From assembly GCA_964464755.1 (NCBI GenBank), contig CAYXGZ010000017.1, positions 3,859 through 67,858 of the forward strand: a stretch of 64,000 bases of DNA. The letters run 5' to 3'. The notes beneath the pieces are model-generated. The model was not told the origin of the DNA. It made no database searches and saw only the letters and a program-made list of their open reading frames with translations. The translations under genes were made by a program, and so were the position numbers. The stretch's first letter is position 1. Every line of letters begins with the position of its first letter. Positions 39,132 through 48,300 of the stretch are shown piece by piece. Source of the stretch: CAYXGZ01 sp964464755. GTDB lineage: Bacteria; Planctomycetota; MHYJ01; JACPRB01.

Positions 39132-40376
39132 ATGCCGCTGCCCCCCGGCCCGGGCGGACCCGGGATCTACCAGCTCGCGCGCTGGATCCTCCGCCCCGCG
39201 GAGTTCTTCGAGTCGGCCCGCCGGCGCCACGGCCTCGCGTTCACCGCCCGCTTCCCCCGGCTCGGCACCTTCGTCTTCCTGGGCGACCCCGCGGCGATCC
39301 GGGACGTCTTCCACGGCGACCCGGCCGTCCTGCGCACCGGCGAGGCGAACGCCTTCGCCGCGGAGACCGTGGGGCGGGGCTCGGTGCTCGTGCTCGACGG
39401 CGAGGAGCACGCGCGGGAGCGCCGGGCCCTGGCGCCCCCGCTGCACGGCGAGGCGCTGCTGGCCCACGAGCCCCGATTGAGGGAGGCGGCGCACGAGGAG
39501 ATCGGGCGATGGCGGCCGGGCGTGCCGGTCGCGCTCGAGGACGCGTGCCGCGAGATCGCGCTGCAGGCCCTGCTCCGCGCGGTGTTCGGGCTGGGGCCCG
39601 GGCCGGAGCGCGAGGCGCTCGCCGGCCCGATCCGCCGGATGGTGCGGAGGCTCTCGCACCCGCTCTCGTTCGCGGCGCCGCTGATCCCGGCGTGGATGAA
39701 GGCCGGGACGGAGCGCGAGCTCGCGGCGGATCGCGCGGAGCTCCGGGCCGCGTTCGACCGGGTGCTCGCGGGGCCGGGCGCCTTCGCGGAGGCGCTGCGG
39801 CGGGCGCACCCCGGAGACCCGGAGCGCGGCAAGGACCACCTCCAGACGATGGTCCTCGCGGGCCACGACACGACGGCGATCGCGCTGGCCTGGGCGCTCG
39901 GGGAGATCCTGCCGCGGCCGGGGCTCGTCGCCGAGCTGCGCGCGGAGCGGGGGCCGAAGCTCGAATCGGCGATCCAGGAGTCGCTGCGCCTGCGGCCGCT
40001 CGTGGACTACTCGGTGCGGCGGCTGGCGGCGCCATTCACGGCGGGCGGCGTGGAGTACCCGGCGGGGATCACCCTGGCGCCCTGCACGCTGCTGGCGCAC
40101 CGGAACCCGGCGGCCTTCGAGGCGCCGGAGGAGTTCCGGCCCGGGCGCTTCCTGGAGAAGCGGCCCGACCCGAACGCGTGGATCCCCTTCGGCGGCGGGA
40201 CGCGCCGCTGCCTGGGGATGTCGTTCGCGCTCCTCGAGTTGAGGGTCGTGATCGAGGCCGTGCTGGACCGGGTCGAGTTCGAACCGCGCCGGGCTCCGCC
40301 CCCGCGGGTGGCGCGGAGGGGGCTGTTCCTCGCGCCGTCGGACCGGGCGACCTTCACGCCGCGGCGGATCTCGTGA
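39132..40376 (+). CDS. Cytochrome P450
   Basis: 414 residues. The haem-binding loop FGGGTRRCLGMSFA places the axial thiolate at about Cys360. The I-helix AGHDTTAIALAWAL and the K-helix ESLRLRPLVDYSVRR (ExxR) are intact. N-terminal PLPPGPGG resembles the proline hinge of class-III-like or CYP110/CYP138-type bacterial P450s, without a long membrane anchor. Likely a monooxygenase of lipids or terpenoids; no ferredoxin partner is adjacent. The gene abuts its convergent neighbour at TGATCA. Confidence 0.93.
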   Translation: MPLPPGPGGPGIYQLARWILRPAEFFESARRRHGLAFTARFPRLGTFVFLGDPAAIRDVFHGDPAVLRTGEANAFAAETVGRGSVLVLDGEEHARERRALAPPLHGEALLAHEPRLREAAHEEIGRWRPGVPVALEDACREIALQALLRAVFGLGPGPEREALAGPIRRMVRRLSHPLSFAAPLIPAWMKAGTERELAADRAELRAAFDRVLAGPGAFAEALRRAHPGDPERGKDHLQTMVLAGHDTTAIALAWALGEILPRPGLVAELRAERGPKLESAIQESLRLRPLVDYSVRRLAAPFTAGGVEYPAGITLAPCTLLAHRNPAAFEAPEEFRPGRFLEKRPDPNAWIPFGGGTRRCLGMSFALLELRVVIEAVLDRVEFEPRRAPPPRVARRGLFLAPSDRATFTPRRIS

Positions 40377-41141
40377 TCAGGCCAGCTCGAGGCCGACGGG
40401 ACAGTGGTCGGAGCCCGGCACCTCGGCGAGGATCCACGAGCGCTTCACGCGCTTCCGGAGGGCGGCGTTGACGTTGGCGTAGTCGATGCGCCAGCCGACG
40501 TTCCGCTTGCGGGCCGCGGTGCGGAAGCTCCACCACGTGTAGGCGCCCGCGAGCTTGGGGTGCTCCTCGCGGAAGACGTCGTGAAAGCCCGCGGCGAGGA
40601 ACTCGGTCATCGACTTCCGCTCGGCCGGGAAGAAGCCGGGGCTCTCGTGGTTGGCGTCGGGCCGGGCGAGGTCGATCTCCTCGTGGGCGATGTTGTAGTC
40701 GCCGGCGAGGACGACGTCCTGGCCCTTCGCGGCGAGGCCCTTGACCTTCTTGGTCATCAGCTTGCAGAAGTCGACCTTGAAGTCGAGGCGGGTGCCGCCG
40801 TCGCGGGAGTTCGGGAAGTAGGCGGAGATCACGTGGAGCGATCCGTATCGCGCGGCGAGGACGCGGCCCTCGTCGTCGAAGTCGGCGCGGCCGACGCCGG
40901 TCCAGGTCTCGTCGGGGGCCTCGCGGGAGTAGATCGCGGTGCCCGAGTAGCCGGGTTTGACGGCGGGGTTGAAGATCGCGCGGTACCCGGGGATCTCGCG
41001 GAGCTCGTCGGGGAGCTGCTCGGCCTTGACCTTGATCTCCTGGAGGCAGAGGACGTCGGGTCGCTCCTTCCCGAGCCAGGGAAGGAAGCCCTTGGCGTGG
41101 GCGGAGCGGAGCCCGTTGACGTTCCAGGTGAGGATCTTCAC
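40377..41141 (-). CDS. xth: Exodeoxyribonuclease III (AP endonuclease)
   Basis: 254 residues. Motifs of the ExoIII/APE1 fold: KILTWNVNGLRSAHAKGF, CLQEIKVKAEQLP (metal Glu), GDYNIAHEEIDLARP (Asp-Asn pair), and GSDHCPVGLEL (catalytic Asp-His). It cuts DNA at abasic sites and removes 3' blocks in base excision repair. The start is GTG at 41141, set by a TACCTT box eight bases upstream and by family length. Confidence 0.94.
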   Translation of the reverse strand: MKILTWNVNGLRSAHAKGFLPWLGKERPDVLCLQEIKVKAEQLPDELREIPGYRAIFNPAVKPGYSGTAIYSREAPDETWTGVGRADFDDEGRVLAARYGSLHVISAYFPNSRDGGTRLDFKVDFCKLMTKKVKGLAAKGQDVVLAGDYNIAHEEIDLARPDANHESPGFFPAERKSMTEFLAAGFHDVFREEHPKLAGAYTWWSFRTAARKRNVGWRIDYANVNAALRKRVKRSWILAEVPGSDHCPVGLELA

Positions 41142-41149
41142 GGCCGTCC

Positions 41150-41155
41150 AAGGTA
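41150..41155 (-). promoter_or_regulatory. TACCTT -10 box for xth
   Basis: On the minus strand TACCTT ends eight bases before the GTG at 41141. Confidence 0.4.
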
Positions 41156-41181
41156 GCGGGGTCGTGCAGAAATGGAAGGGG

Positions 41182-41187
41182 TATACT
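41182..41187 (+). promoter_or_regulatory. TATACT -10 box for the kinase-TPR gene
   Basis: TATACT ends seven bases before the ATG at 41195. Confidence 0.5.
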
Positions 41188-41194
41188 CCGCGGC

Positions 41195-44100
41195 ATGAGC
41201 CAGACGGGCGACCTCCCCCCGGACGAGGTCACCTCCGCCCCCGCGGCCAATCGCGCCGGCAAGTACGTCTGCACCTTGAAGCTCGGTGCCGGCGCGATGG
41301 GAGAGGTCTGGAAGGCCTGGGACCTCGAGCTGCGACGCTGGGTCGCGCTCAAGTTCATGAAGGGCGCCGACGCGGACCTGCTGGCCCGATTCCGGCGCGA
41401 GGCCCAGGTCGCCGCCCGGTTCACCCATCCGAACATCGCGGCCATCTACGACGTTGGCGGCGCGAAATCCCGCCCCTACATCGCCATGCAGTTCGTCGAG
41501 GGCCGGACGCTCAAGCACGCCGACCGCGGCGACCGCCGGCAGGTCGTCCGCCAGCTCCGCGACGCGGCCCGCGCCGTCCACCACGCGCACGAGCGCGGCG
41601 TCATCCACCGCGACCTCAAGCCCGAGAACCTCATGGTCGAGGGCGACCGCGTCATGGTCATGGACTTCGGCCTCGCCCGGCCCGTCGAGAGCGACTCGAG
41701 CCTCTCCCTGCCCGGCACCGTCGTCGGCACGCCGTCCTACATGTCCCCGGAGCAGGCCCGCGGCGGAGAGCTCGGCCCCGCCTCCGACGTCTGGAGCCTC
41801 GGCGCCACCCTCTACGACCGCCTCTCCGGCCGGCCGCCCTTCCGCGGGGCCAACGTCTACGACACGCTGCGCCTCGTCGCGGAGGCCGACCCCGCCCCCG
41901 CCACCGACGACCGCGACCTGGAGAACATCGTCCGCCGCTGCCTCGAGAAGGACCCGCGCGACCGCTACCCGACCGCGGAGGACCTGGCGGCCGACCTCGA
42001 CCGCTGGCTCGAGGGCGAGCCGGTCCAGGCCCGGGGCTCGACGATCACGTACCGGCTCCGCAAGAAGCTCGCGAAGCGGAAGGGGCTCGTCGTCGCGGCG
42101 ACCGCCGCCGCGGCCGTCCTGGCCCTCGCCGTCGTGCTGCTCGTCCGCACGCGGGGGGAGAACCGGGAGCTGGTGCTCGCGCAGCTGCGCGAGTCGAGCG
42201 AGCTGAACCTGGCGGCGGCCCTGGAGCTGAGGCGCTCGGGCAGCCTCGAGGGCATGGACAAGTTCGCCCGCAAGCTCGAGGAGGCCTGCGCGAAGGCGGA
42301 GGCCGCTCTGCCCCGGGAACCCGAGCCCAACTACCGCCGGGGCCGGCTGCTCCGGGCCCGGATGGACGACGAGGCCGCGGCCGCCGAGCAGGAGAAGGCG
42401 CTCGCGAAGGACCCCGGGTACCTGCCCGCGAGGTACGAGCGCGTGGTGCTGGCGTCGAAGGCGCACCGGGCGCGGGTCGCGGCGCTGGTCGCGCGGGCCG
42501 AGTCGCCCGGCGGGGTGCCGGATCCCGCGAAGCTCGCGGAGGCGGATCCGGTGGCGCGGGACCTGAAGGAGCGGATGGCGAAGGACCTCGAGGCGATCCT
42601 CGCGAACCCGGCGGGGCTGGAGCCCGCGCAGGTCGAGGGGGCGAAGGGCCTGGCGGCGTGGGCGCGCGGCGACGAGGCCGAGGCGGCGTCGAGGCTCGCG
42701 AAGGCGGTGGAGCTCGAGGAGGCGGTCGAGGCCCTCGCGGCGATCGAGGAGCGCGCGAGGCGCTGGCCGGAGGCCGTCGCGTGGTGGACGAAGGGGATCG
42801 AGCGCGACCGGGGCTACCGGCCTTTCCTTTCCGGGCGGCTGCAGGCGCGGATCCTGCAGGCGGGGTGGATCCGGACGCTGGGGGAGGATCCGTCGCCGGT
42901 CCTGGCCGCGGCGGTCGCCGACGCGGACGAGTTGATCCGCCGCTACCCCGCCGATCCGGAGGGCTGGAGGCAGCGGGGCCGGGCGCACGCCGTGCGGCAG
43001 CACGCGGAGGGGCTGCGGGGCCGGGACACGTCGGAAGCGTACCGGGACGCGCTGCGGGACCTGGCGCGGGCCGTCGAGCTGGCGCCGTCGGATCCGGAGC
43101 CCCTGCGGACCCGGGGCAACGTGAGGAACTACCGGGCGGTGCTCGAAAGGGATGCCGGGCGCCCGATGGACGAGGCCTCGGCGGGGGCGATCGAGGATTT
43201 CAACGCCGCGGCGAAGCTGGCCCCGAAGGACGCGAAGATCCGCTCGGACCTCGCGGCCGCGCTCCTCAACTACGGATCGTGGAAGTCGAGGGCCGGACGG
43301 GATCCGCGGGAGCAGTTCGAGGCGGCGTTCGGGGCGCTGGACGCGGCGCTGGAGTTGCAGCCGGGGATGGTCGAGGCGAGGCGGCAGCGAGGGATCGCCC
43401 GGGTCACCTGGGGCCAGCACCTGCGGCGGCTGGGGGAGGATCCCGGGCCGCAGTTCCGGAAGGGGCAGGAGGATCTCGACGAGGTGGTGAAGCGGGAGCC
43501 GAAGGACCCGGACGGGTGGGCGTACCGGGGGCTGCTCCACGGGGAGCGGGCGTCGGGCTCGGGGAAGGACGAGGATTACGCGGCGTCGGTCGCGGACCTG
43601 GGGGAGGCGATCCGGCTGGCGCCGGGGCGGGTCGACCTGTACCGGCACCGGGCGACGGCGCTGCTGAACTGGGCGAAGGACCGGGCGGCCGGCGAGCCGA
43701 GGCTGGTGGAGGCGCTGAAGGACCTGGACGTCGCGGTGCAGGGGGATCCGGCGGCCGCGGACTACCGGCACCTGCGGGGGACGGTGCGGGCGGCGCTGGG
43801 CCGGCGCCGGAACGACCGGGGCGAGGACGCGGAGGAGGATTACCGGGCGGCGGCGGCGGACTTCGAGAAGGCGATCGAGCTCAACCCGCGCTCGGAGGAG
43901 GCGTGGATCGCGCTGGGGGTGCTGCACCTGGACCGCTCGCAGGCGGAGAAGCGGAAGGGGCGGCCGCGGGCCGCGGCGCTCGCGGCGGCCGTGGAGGCGG
44001 CCCGGAAGGCGGTGGCCTTGAACGAGGCCTCGGGCCGGGCGTGGTCGCTGCTGGGCGAGGCGAAGTTCTTCGAGGCGGAGGACGCGACGGACGGGCTGCC

Positions 44101-44635
44101 GGCGCTGCGGGAGTCGCTGCGGGCGTACGACGAGGCGCTGCGTCGGGACGCGGGGCAGGTGGACGCGTGGATGGACCGGGGGCGGAGCCACATGCACGTG
44201 GCGGTCCGGCTCATGGGGCGGGGCGAGGACCCGGGGTTCGCGTTCCAGCAGGCGGCGAAGGACCTGGAGAAGGCGGTGGAGATGGCGCCGGGTCGGGGAC
44301 GGGCGTGGTCGGAGCTCGGGTCGGTGCGCTACAACACGGCGTACTGGCTGCGGGGGCTGAAGCGGCCGGACGTGGCGCTGCTGCGCTCGGCGGTGGAGGC
44401 CTTCGAGAAGGCGCTGGGGCTGGGCAAGGCGGAGCGCTCGGACCTGGAGGGGGCGGCGTCGGCGTGCCTGCTCCTGGGCGTGACGCTGCGGGAGCAGGGC
44501 CGCGCGGAGGCGCCGCCGCTGAAGCGGACGCTGGAGCTGTACCGGAAGCTGAAGGCGATGGATCCGTCGCTGGAGGCGAAGCTGGCGCGCAACACGGCGA
44601 CCTGCGAGCAGCTCCTGGGGGAGCTGGGCGAGTAG
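41195..44635 (+). CDS. Membrane Ser/Thr protein kinase with TPR-repeat sensor region
   Basis: 1,146 residues. A Hanks-type kinase domain (about 20-285) has LGAGAMGEVWKAWD, the ATP Lys in VALKF, HRDLKPEN (about 138-145), DFGLARP (about 157) and SPEQARGG. One membrane helix (about 297-320) separates it from about 800 residues of helical repeats with TPR spacing (e.g. DAKIRSDLAAALLNYGSW, KDPDGWAYRGLLHGE, NPRSEEAWIALGVLHLD). The repeats would lie outside the cytoplasm and could bind peptides or proteins. The architecture is common in Planctomycetes and Myxococcota. A related kinase lies at 57401. Confidence 0.92.
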   Translation: MSQTGDLPPDEVTSAPAANRAGKYVCTLKLGAGAMGEVWKAWDLELRRWVALKFMKGADADLLARFRREAQVAARFTHPNIAAIYDVGGAKSRPYIAMQFVEGRTLKHADRGDRRQVVRQLRDAARAVHHAHERGVIHRDLKPENLMVEGDRVMVMDFGLARPVESDSSLSLPGTVVGTPSYMSPEQARGGELGPASDVWSLGATLYDRLSGRPPFRGANVYDTLRLVAEADPAPATDDRDLENIVRRCLEKDPRDRYPTAEDLAADLDRWLEGEPVQARGSTITYRLRKKLAKRKGLVVAATAAAAVLALAVVLLVRTRGENRELVLAQLRESSELNLAAALELRRSGSLEGMDKFARKLEEACAKAEAALPREPEPNYRRGRLLRARMDDEAAAAEQEKALAKDPGYLPARYERVVLASKAHRARVAALVARAESPGGVPDPAKLAEADPVARDLKERMAKDLEAILANPAGLEPAQVEGAKGLAAWARGDEAEAASRLAKAVELEEAVEALAAIEERARRWPEAVAWWTKGIERDRGYRPFLSGRLQARILQAGWIRTLGEDPSPVLAAAVADADELIRRYPADPEGWRQRGRAHAVRQHAEGLRGRDTSEAYRDALRDLARAVELAPSDPEPLRTRGNVRNYRAVLERDAGRPMDEASAGAIEDFNAAAKLAPKDAKIRSDLAAALLNYGSWKSRAGRDPREQFEAAFGALDAALELQPGMVEARRQRGIARVTWGQHLRRLGEDPGPQFRKGQEDLDEVVKREPKDPDGWAYRGLLHGERASGSGKDEDYAASVADLGEAIRLAPGRVDLYRHRATALLNWAKDRAAGEPRLVEALKDLDVAVQGDPAAADYRHLRGTVRAALGRRRNDRGEDAEEDYRAAAADFEKAIELNPRSEEAWIALGVLHLDRSQAEKRKGRPRAAALAAAVEAARKAVALNEASGRAWSLLGEAKFFEAEDATDGLPALRESLRAYDEALRRDAGQVDAWMDRGRSHMHVAVRLMGRGEDPGFAFQQAAKDLEKAVEMAPGRGRAWSELGSVRYNTAYWLRGLKRPDVALLRSAVEAFEKALGLGKAERSDLEGAASACLLLGVTLREQGRAEAPPLKRTLELYRKLKAMDPSLEAKLARNTATCEQLLGELGE

Positions 44636-44641
44636 GGCCGG

Positions 44642-45223
44642 CTACTTCCCCGCCTCGTGCTTCTCGAGGTTCACGAGCGTCACCACGCCGTTGATCGTGA
44701 GCTTCTGTCGCACCATCCCCACGTCGTCGGCCAGCCAGATCGTCGAGCCGAACTTCTGGTCGCCCGCCTCGAACGCCTCCGATCCCGCCGACCAGGCCGT
44801 GAACTTCCCCGCCGCCACCTCGATCTCCTCACGCCCCATCGTGAACTCGCCCTTCATCGTGATCCCCGACATCTTCGACTCGAACTTCCAGGTCTGCCCG
44901 ACCTTTGGCGGGCGCTTGAATAGGAGCAGCGGCGGCTCGATCCGCGCGTCCCCGTACGCGTGCCGGTACAGCCCCTCCGCCGTCGCCGCCAAGTGCTCGA
45001 ACGCCACGACCTTCCCGTCCCGCAGCGTCTCCAGCCGCGAGCAGAGCACGTCCCCCACCTTCTCGTACTTCGTCACCTTCATCGTCAGCAGGACCTCCGT
45101 CCCCTCGATCCGGTACTGCCAGCTGCTGCCGCTCTTCAACGGCCACTGCGGACAGAATTCCGGCGTCGCCGGGTCCTGGACCGGGAACAGCGCGACCAGG
45201 AGGAGGATGGTGATGAGTTTCAT
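44642..45223 (-). CDS. Secreted beta-rich protein of unknown function
   Basis: 193 residues. A signal peptide ends at VALFPVQDP, a Q-D-P junction shared by several secreted proteins here. The mature protein is a beta-sandwich-like chain (SGSSWQYRIEGTEVLLTMKV, VGQTWKFESKMSGITMKGEF, VAAGKFTAWSAGSE, TIWLADDVGMVRQKLTI). Such proteins often appear as outer-surface or lipid-carrier-like modules, but no function can be given. A TAGGAT box six bases before the ATG suggests a leaderless mRNA. Confidence 0.75.
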   Translation of the reverse strand: MKLITILLLVALFPVQDPATPEFCPQWPLKSGSSWQYRIEGTEVLLTMKVTKYEKVGDVLCSRLETLRDGKVVAFEHLAATAEGLYRHAYGDARIEPPLLLFKRPPKVGQTWKFESKMSGITMKGEFTMGREEIEVAAGKFTAWSAGSEAFEAGDQKFGSTIWLADDVGMVRQKLTINGVVTLVNLEKHEAGK

Positions 45224-45229
45224 GCCGGC

Positions 45230-45235
45230 ATCCTA
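45230..45235 (-). promoter_or_regulatory. TAGGAT -10 box for the secreted protein at 44642
   Basis: On the minus strand TAGGAT ends six bases before the ATG at 45223. Confidence 0.5.
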
Positions 45236-45286
45236 CCGCTTGGTCCCGCCGGGGTACAATCCCCGCCGTACCCCGGAGAGAACCGA

Positions 45287-45913
45287 ATGGCCGTCTTCAA
45301 CTGGCCCTCCGTCACCCTCAAGGGCGGCGACGCCTTCGTCATCCCCGCCGCCTGCCCCAACTGCCTCGCCCCCGCGACGGTCCAGTACCGCTACGACTAC
45401 ACCCCCTGGCTCTACTTCATCACCCGCACCCGCTACTACCAGACCTTCACCTACTGCACCGGCTGCGAGCCGATGATGGACGCCTGGTTCAAGTGGGACC
45501 GCTGGGGCGGCTGCCTCGCCATCCTCCTCTACCCCGCGGGGATCGTCGGCGGCATCCTCCTCGGCATCCAGGCCTACGACCTCCTCAAGGACTCCCTCCC
45601 CGAGCAGATCAAGGGTCCCCTCCCCTTCGTCACCACCGTCCTCGGCGTCGTCCTCGCCTGGACCCTCCTCCGCGGCCTCAAGCACCTCCTGCTCCGCAAG
45701 CACCCCCTCAAGGAGGGCCAGGCCATCCAGGGCCCCGCCGCGTACTACGTCGGCGACCGCCTCCTCGGCGGGCAGATCTACCGCGCCCTCCGCCCCGAGT
45801 GGATCAAGCTCCTCGTCGAGGCCAACCCCGCGGCCGTCGACGACGCGACCTACCTCAAGCTCACCGGCTCCGCGAAGCCCGCGCCCGCCGGAGGGAAGCC
45901 CTTCGCGGGCTGA
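45287..45913 (+). CDS. Zinc-ribbon membrane protein of unknown function
   Basis: 208 residues. An N-terminal Cys pair region (AACPNCLAPATVQYRYDY ... YCTGCEPMM, residues 22-65) probably binds zinc. Two membrane helices follow (CLAILLYPAGIVGGILLGI and LPFVTTVLGVVLAWTLL), then a soluble tail (GPAAYYVGDRLLGGQIYRALRPEWIKLL). No family recognised. A TACAAT box lies about 26 bases upstream with GGAGAGAA before the ATG, a conventional leader. The metallophosphoesterase gene starts 11 bases after its stop, so the pair is probably co-transcribed. Confidence 0.72.
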   Translation: MAVFNWPSVTLKGGDAFVIPAACPNCLAPATVQYRYDYTPWLYFITRTRYYQTFTYCTGCEPMMDAWFKWDRWGGCLAILLYPAGIVGGILLGIQAYDLLKDSLPEQIKGPLPFVTTVLGVVLAWTLLRGLKHLLLRKHPLKEGQAIQGPAAYYVGDRLLGGQIYRALRPEWIKLLVEANPAAVDDATYLKLTGSAKPAPAGGKPFAG

Positions 45914-45923
45914 TCGGCCCCCC

Positions 45924-46553
45924 GTGCGGCTCGTCTGCCTCTCCGACACCCACCTCGCCCACCGCTCGCGCGACCTGCGCGTCCCGGACGGCGACGCGCT
46001 CCTCCACGCCGGCGACGCCACCTTCCGCGGCACCGAGGCCGAGCTCCGCGTCTTCTTCGAGTGGTTCGGCGCCCTCCCCCACGCCCGCAAGTTCCTCGTC
46101 GCCGGCAACCACGACTGGCTCTTCCAGACCGACCCCGCCGCCGCGCGCCGCCTCGTCCCGCCCGGGGTGACCTACCTCGAGGACTCCGGCGCCGAGCTGG
46201 GGGACCTGAAGATCTGGGGCTCGCCCTGGCAGCCGGAATTCTGCTCCTGGGCCTTCAACCTCCCCCGCGGCGCGGCGCTCCGCGCGAAGTGGACCCTCGT
46301 TCCGGCGGGCGTCGACGTCCTCGTCACCCACGGGCCGCCGCTGGGGATCCTCGACCGCATCCCCCGCGGCGAGAAGGTCGGGTGCGCCGACCTCCTTGCC
46401 GAGCTGCCCCGCATCCGCCCCCGGCTCCACCTCTTCGGGCACATCCACGACGCCTACGGCCGCCTGGAGCGCGACGGCACGACCTTCGTCAACGCGTCCA
46501 CCTGCGACGAGTCCTACGCCCCCGCGAACCCGGCGGTCGTCGTCGACCTCTAG
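45924..46553 (+). CDS. Metallophosphoesterase (calcineurin-like, MPPED/UPF0046 type)
   Basis: 209 residues starting at GTG. All five metal/phosphate motifs are present: LSDTH, HAGDATF, AGNHDW, VTHGPPLG and FGHIHDAYG. The small size and ILDRIPRGEKVGCADLL segment match the MPPED-type branch with weak nucleotide phosphodiesterase activity. The substrate is unknown. The stop shares CTAG with the convergent gene at 46550. Confidence 0.9.
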   Translation: MRLVCLSDTHLAHRSRDLRVPDGDALLHAGDATFRGTEAELRVFFEWFGALPHARKFLVAGNHDWLFQTDPAAARRLVPPGVTYLEDSGAELGDLKIWGSPWQPEFCSWAFNLPRGAALRAKWTLVPAGVDVLVTHGPPLGILDRIPRGEKVGCADLLAELPRIRPRLHLFGHIHDAYGRLERDGTTFVNASTCDESYAPANPAVVVDL

Positions 46554-47056
46554 TTGACGTACCCGTCCTTGTTCGCCTTGTCCGCGTCCGGGATCGCCTC
46601 GCCCGCGCGGTACACGACCTTGCCGTCGACGATCACCTCGGCGAAGCGCCGCGTGACGCCGTTCTTCGACACGCTCTCGACGCGGGAGCTCACGTTCGAG
46701 CCCGGCCCCTGGTACACGACCTTCCCGTCGATCGTCGCCGTCACCTGCCCGTCCGCGATCTTGCTCTCGACCTTCGCGCCCGCCGCGTCCTTCAGCGCCA
46801 CCGGCGGCAGCTGCAGCGGCGCCTCGAGCGCGGGGAGCTGCGCCTCCAGCACGACCTTCCCGTCCTGCGTGATCCGGATCGCCTTCCCGACGAGCTCGAC
46901 CTTCGGCACGCCGCCGAAGTCCCGGAACAGCAGCCCGCCGTCCACCTTCACGCGGTGGAAGTCCTTGTCGCCCGACTTGAACGTCTCGACCTGGACCCGC
47001 TTCTCGAACTCGTCCGACTGACCCAGCAGCACGGCCACCAGCAGGATCGCCTTCAT
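46550..47056 (-). CDS. Secreted beta-strand repeat protein of unknown function
   Basis: 168 residues. A short signal (MKAILLVAVLLGQSDE) is followed by alternating strands with repeated G-K-V-V-Y/L elements (TQDGKVVLEAQ, TIDGKVVYQGPG, IVDGKVVYRAGEA), suggesting a small beta-roll or three-repeat structure. No cysteines in the mature part, no family recognised. AGGAGG lies six bases before the ATG, the conventional signal used by many secreted-protein genes here. Confidence 0.7.
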   Translation of the reverse strand: MKAILLVAVLLGQSDEFEKRVQVETFKSGDKDFHRVKVDGGLLFRDFGGVPKVELVGKAIRITQDGKVVLEAQLPALEAPLQLPPVALKDAAGAKVESKIADGQVTATIDGKVVYQGPGSNVSSRVESVSKNGVTRRFAEVIVDGKVVYRAGEAIPDADKANKDGYVN

Positions 47057-47117
47057 GTCGCCTCCTTGGTTATGAAGGGGCAAACGGAGCGGACAGGAAT
47101 TTACTCCCGGGAATCCG

Positions 47118-47123
47118 TACATT
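47118..47123 (+). promoter_or_regulatory. TACATT -10 box for the first ECF sigma gene
   Basis: TACATT ends eight bases before the ATG at 47132. Confidence 0.45.
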
Positions 47124-47131
47124 AGGCCGAG

Positions 47132-47722
47132 ATGACCGACGCCACCGTGCCCGTGGGCTGGGCGGAGGAGCCCGACGACGCGGTGATGCTCCGCCTCAGG
47201 GACGACCCCCGGGCCCTCGACCTCCTCGTCCAGCGCTGGTCGGCGCGGATGTCGCATTTCTTCTACCGGCTGACGGGCGACGCGGGGGCCGTCGAGGACC
47301 TGCTCCAGGAGCTCTTCCTGCGCGTCTACCGGGCCCGCGAGGATTGGCAGGCGCAGGGCCGCTTCGCCGCGTGGATCCACCTCGTGGCGCGGCGCCTCGT
47401 CTACGACCGGCCGACGGTCCGCCGCCCCGCGCGCGGCGCGCCCGATGGCACCACGACGCTGCTCGGGAGGATCCCCGACGACGCGCCCACTCCGGGCACG
47501 AGCGCCTCCCGCGACGAGCTGGCGCGGAAGCTCGACGACGCGCTGCAGCAGCTGGATCCGCCGTTCCGCGAGGCCGTCGTGCTCTGCGACCTCCAGCACC
47601 TGTCGTACGAGGAGGCCGCCCAGGCCGCGGACTGCAACGTGAAGACGCTGAGCACCCGGCTCGCCCGGGGCCGCGAGCGGCTGCGCGAGCTCCTCGCGCC
47701 GACGTGGGGGCCGCCGCCGTGA
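47132..47722 (+). CDS. ECF-type RNA polymerase sigma factor
   Basis: 196 residues. Region 2 is seen in FFYRLTGDAGAVEDLLQELFLRVYRARE with the -10-binding helix, and region 4 in LQQLDPPFREAVVLCDLQHLSYEEAAQAADCNVKTLSTRLARGRERL, where the last part is the -35-binding helix-turn-helix. A Pro/Thr-rich linker joins them. It is followed, with a GTGA overlap, by a zinc-finger anti-sigma factor that should hold it at the membrane. Confidence 0.93.
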   Translation: MTDATVPVGWAEEPDDAVMLRLRDDPRALDLLVQRWSARMSHFFYRLTGDAGAVEDLLQELFLRVYRAREDWQAQGRFAAWIHLVARRLVYDRPTVRRPARGAPDGTTTLLGRIPDDAPTPGTSASRDELARKLDDALQQLDPPFREAVVLCDLQHLSYEEAAQAADCNVKTLSTRLARGRERLRELLAPTWGPPP

Positions 47723-48300
47723 CCTGCGCCGAGGCCCGGGAGCGGCTCTCCGCGCACCTCGACGGCCGGGACCCGGAGGTCGCGGCGCACCTCGCGGGCT
47801 GCGCGGCGTGCGCGGAGGACTCGCGCCGGCTCGGGGAGCTCCGGGGCCTGCTGCGCGCCGTCGTCGAGGAGCCCGAGCTCGTGCCCGACGCGGGCGCGCT
47901 GGCCCGGAGAGTCCGCGAGGCCGCCGCCCGGCTCCCGTCCCGTTCATGGTGGCCCGCCCTAGCGGTCGCGGCGCTGGTCGTGGTCGCGATCCCGCTGTCG
48001 CTGCATCTGGCGGGGCCCGCACCGACTCCCACGCCGAGACCGACTCCGACTCCGGTCCGTCGCGAGGAGGGCCGGCTCTCCATCCGCCTCAACCGCCCCG
48101 ACCCGGCCCTGCTCGACCGGGTCGAGAAGCACTTCCGCGCCTGCCCCGGCACGGTGGACGCGCGGCGCACGGACTCGTCGCTCGAGATCGCCTGCGTCGC
48201 GCCGCCGAGCGCGGCCTGGACGGAGTTCAAGGCGGCGACGGGGGCCTTCCTCGGCGCGCTCGAGATCCGCGACGGGACCTGGGAGTGGAGCCTGCGCTAG
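47719..48300 (+). CDS. Anti-sigma factor with zinc-finger (ZAS/HC2) domain
   Basis: 193 residues starting at GTG within the sigma stop. The N-terminal domain has the zinc pattern H..C..C (HLAGCAACAEDSRRL, with an earlier Cys and His). One membrane helix (ALAVAALVVVAIPLSLHLAG, about 77-96) is followed by a Thr-Pro repeat linker and a periplasmic domain of about 75 residues (RPDPALLDRVEKHFRAC). It should bind the preceding sigma factor in the cytoplasm and release it on an envelope signal. Confidence 0.85.
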   Translation: MTCAEARERLSAHLDGRDPEVAAHLAGCAACAEDSRRLGELRGLLRAVVEEPELVPDAGALARRVREAAARLPSRSWWPALAVAALVVVAIPLSLHLAGPAPTPTPRPTPTPVRREEGRLSIRLNRPDPALLDRVEKHFRACPGTVDARRTDSSLEIACVAPPSAAWTEFKAATGAFLGALEIRDGTWEWSLR

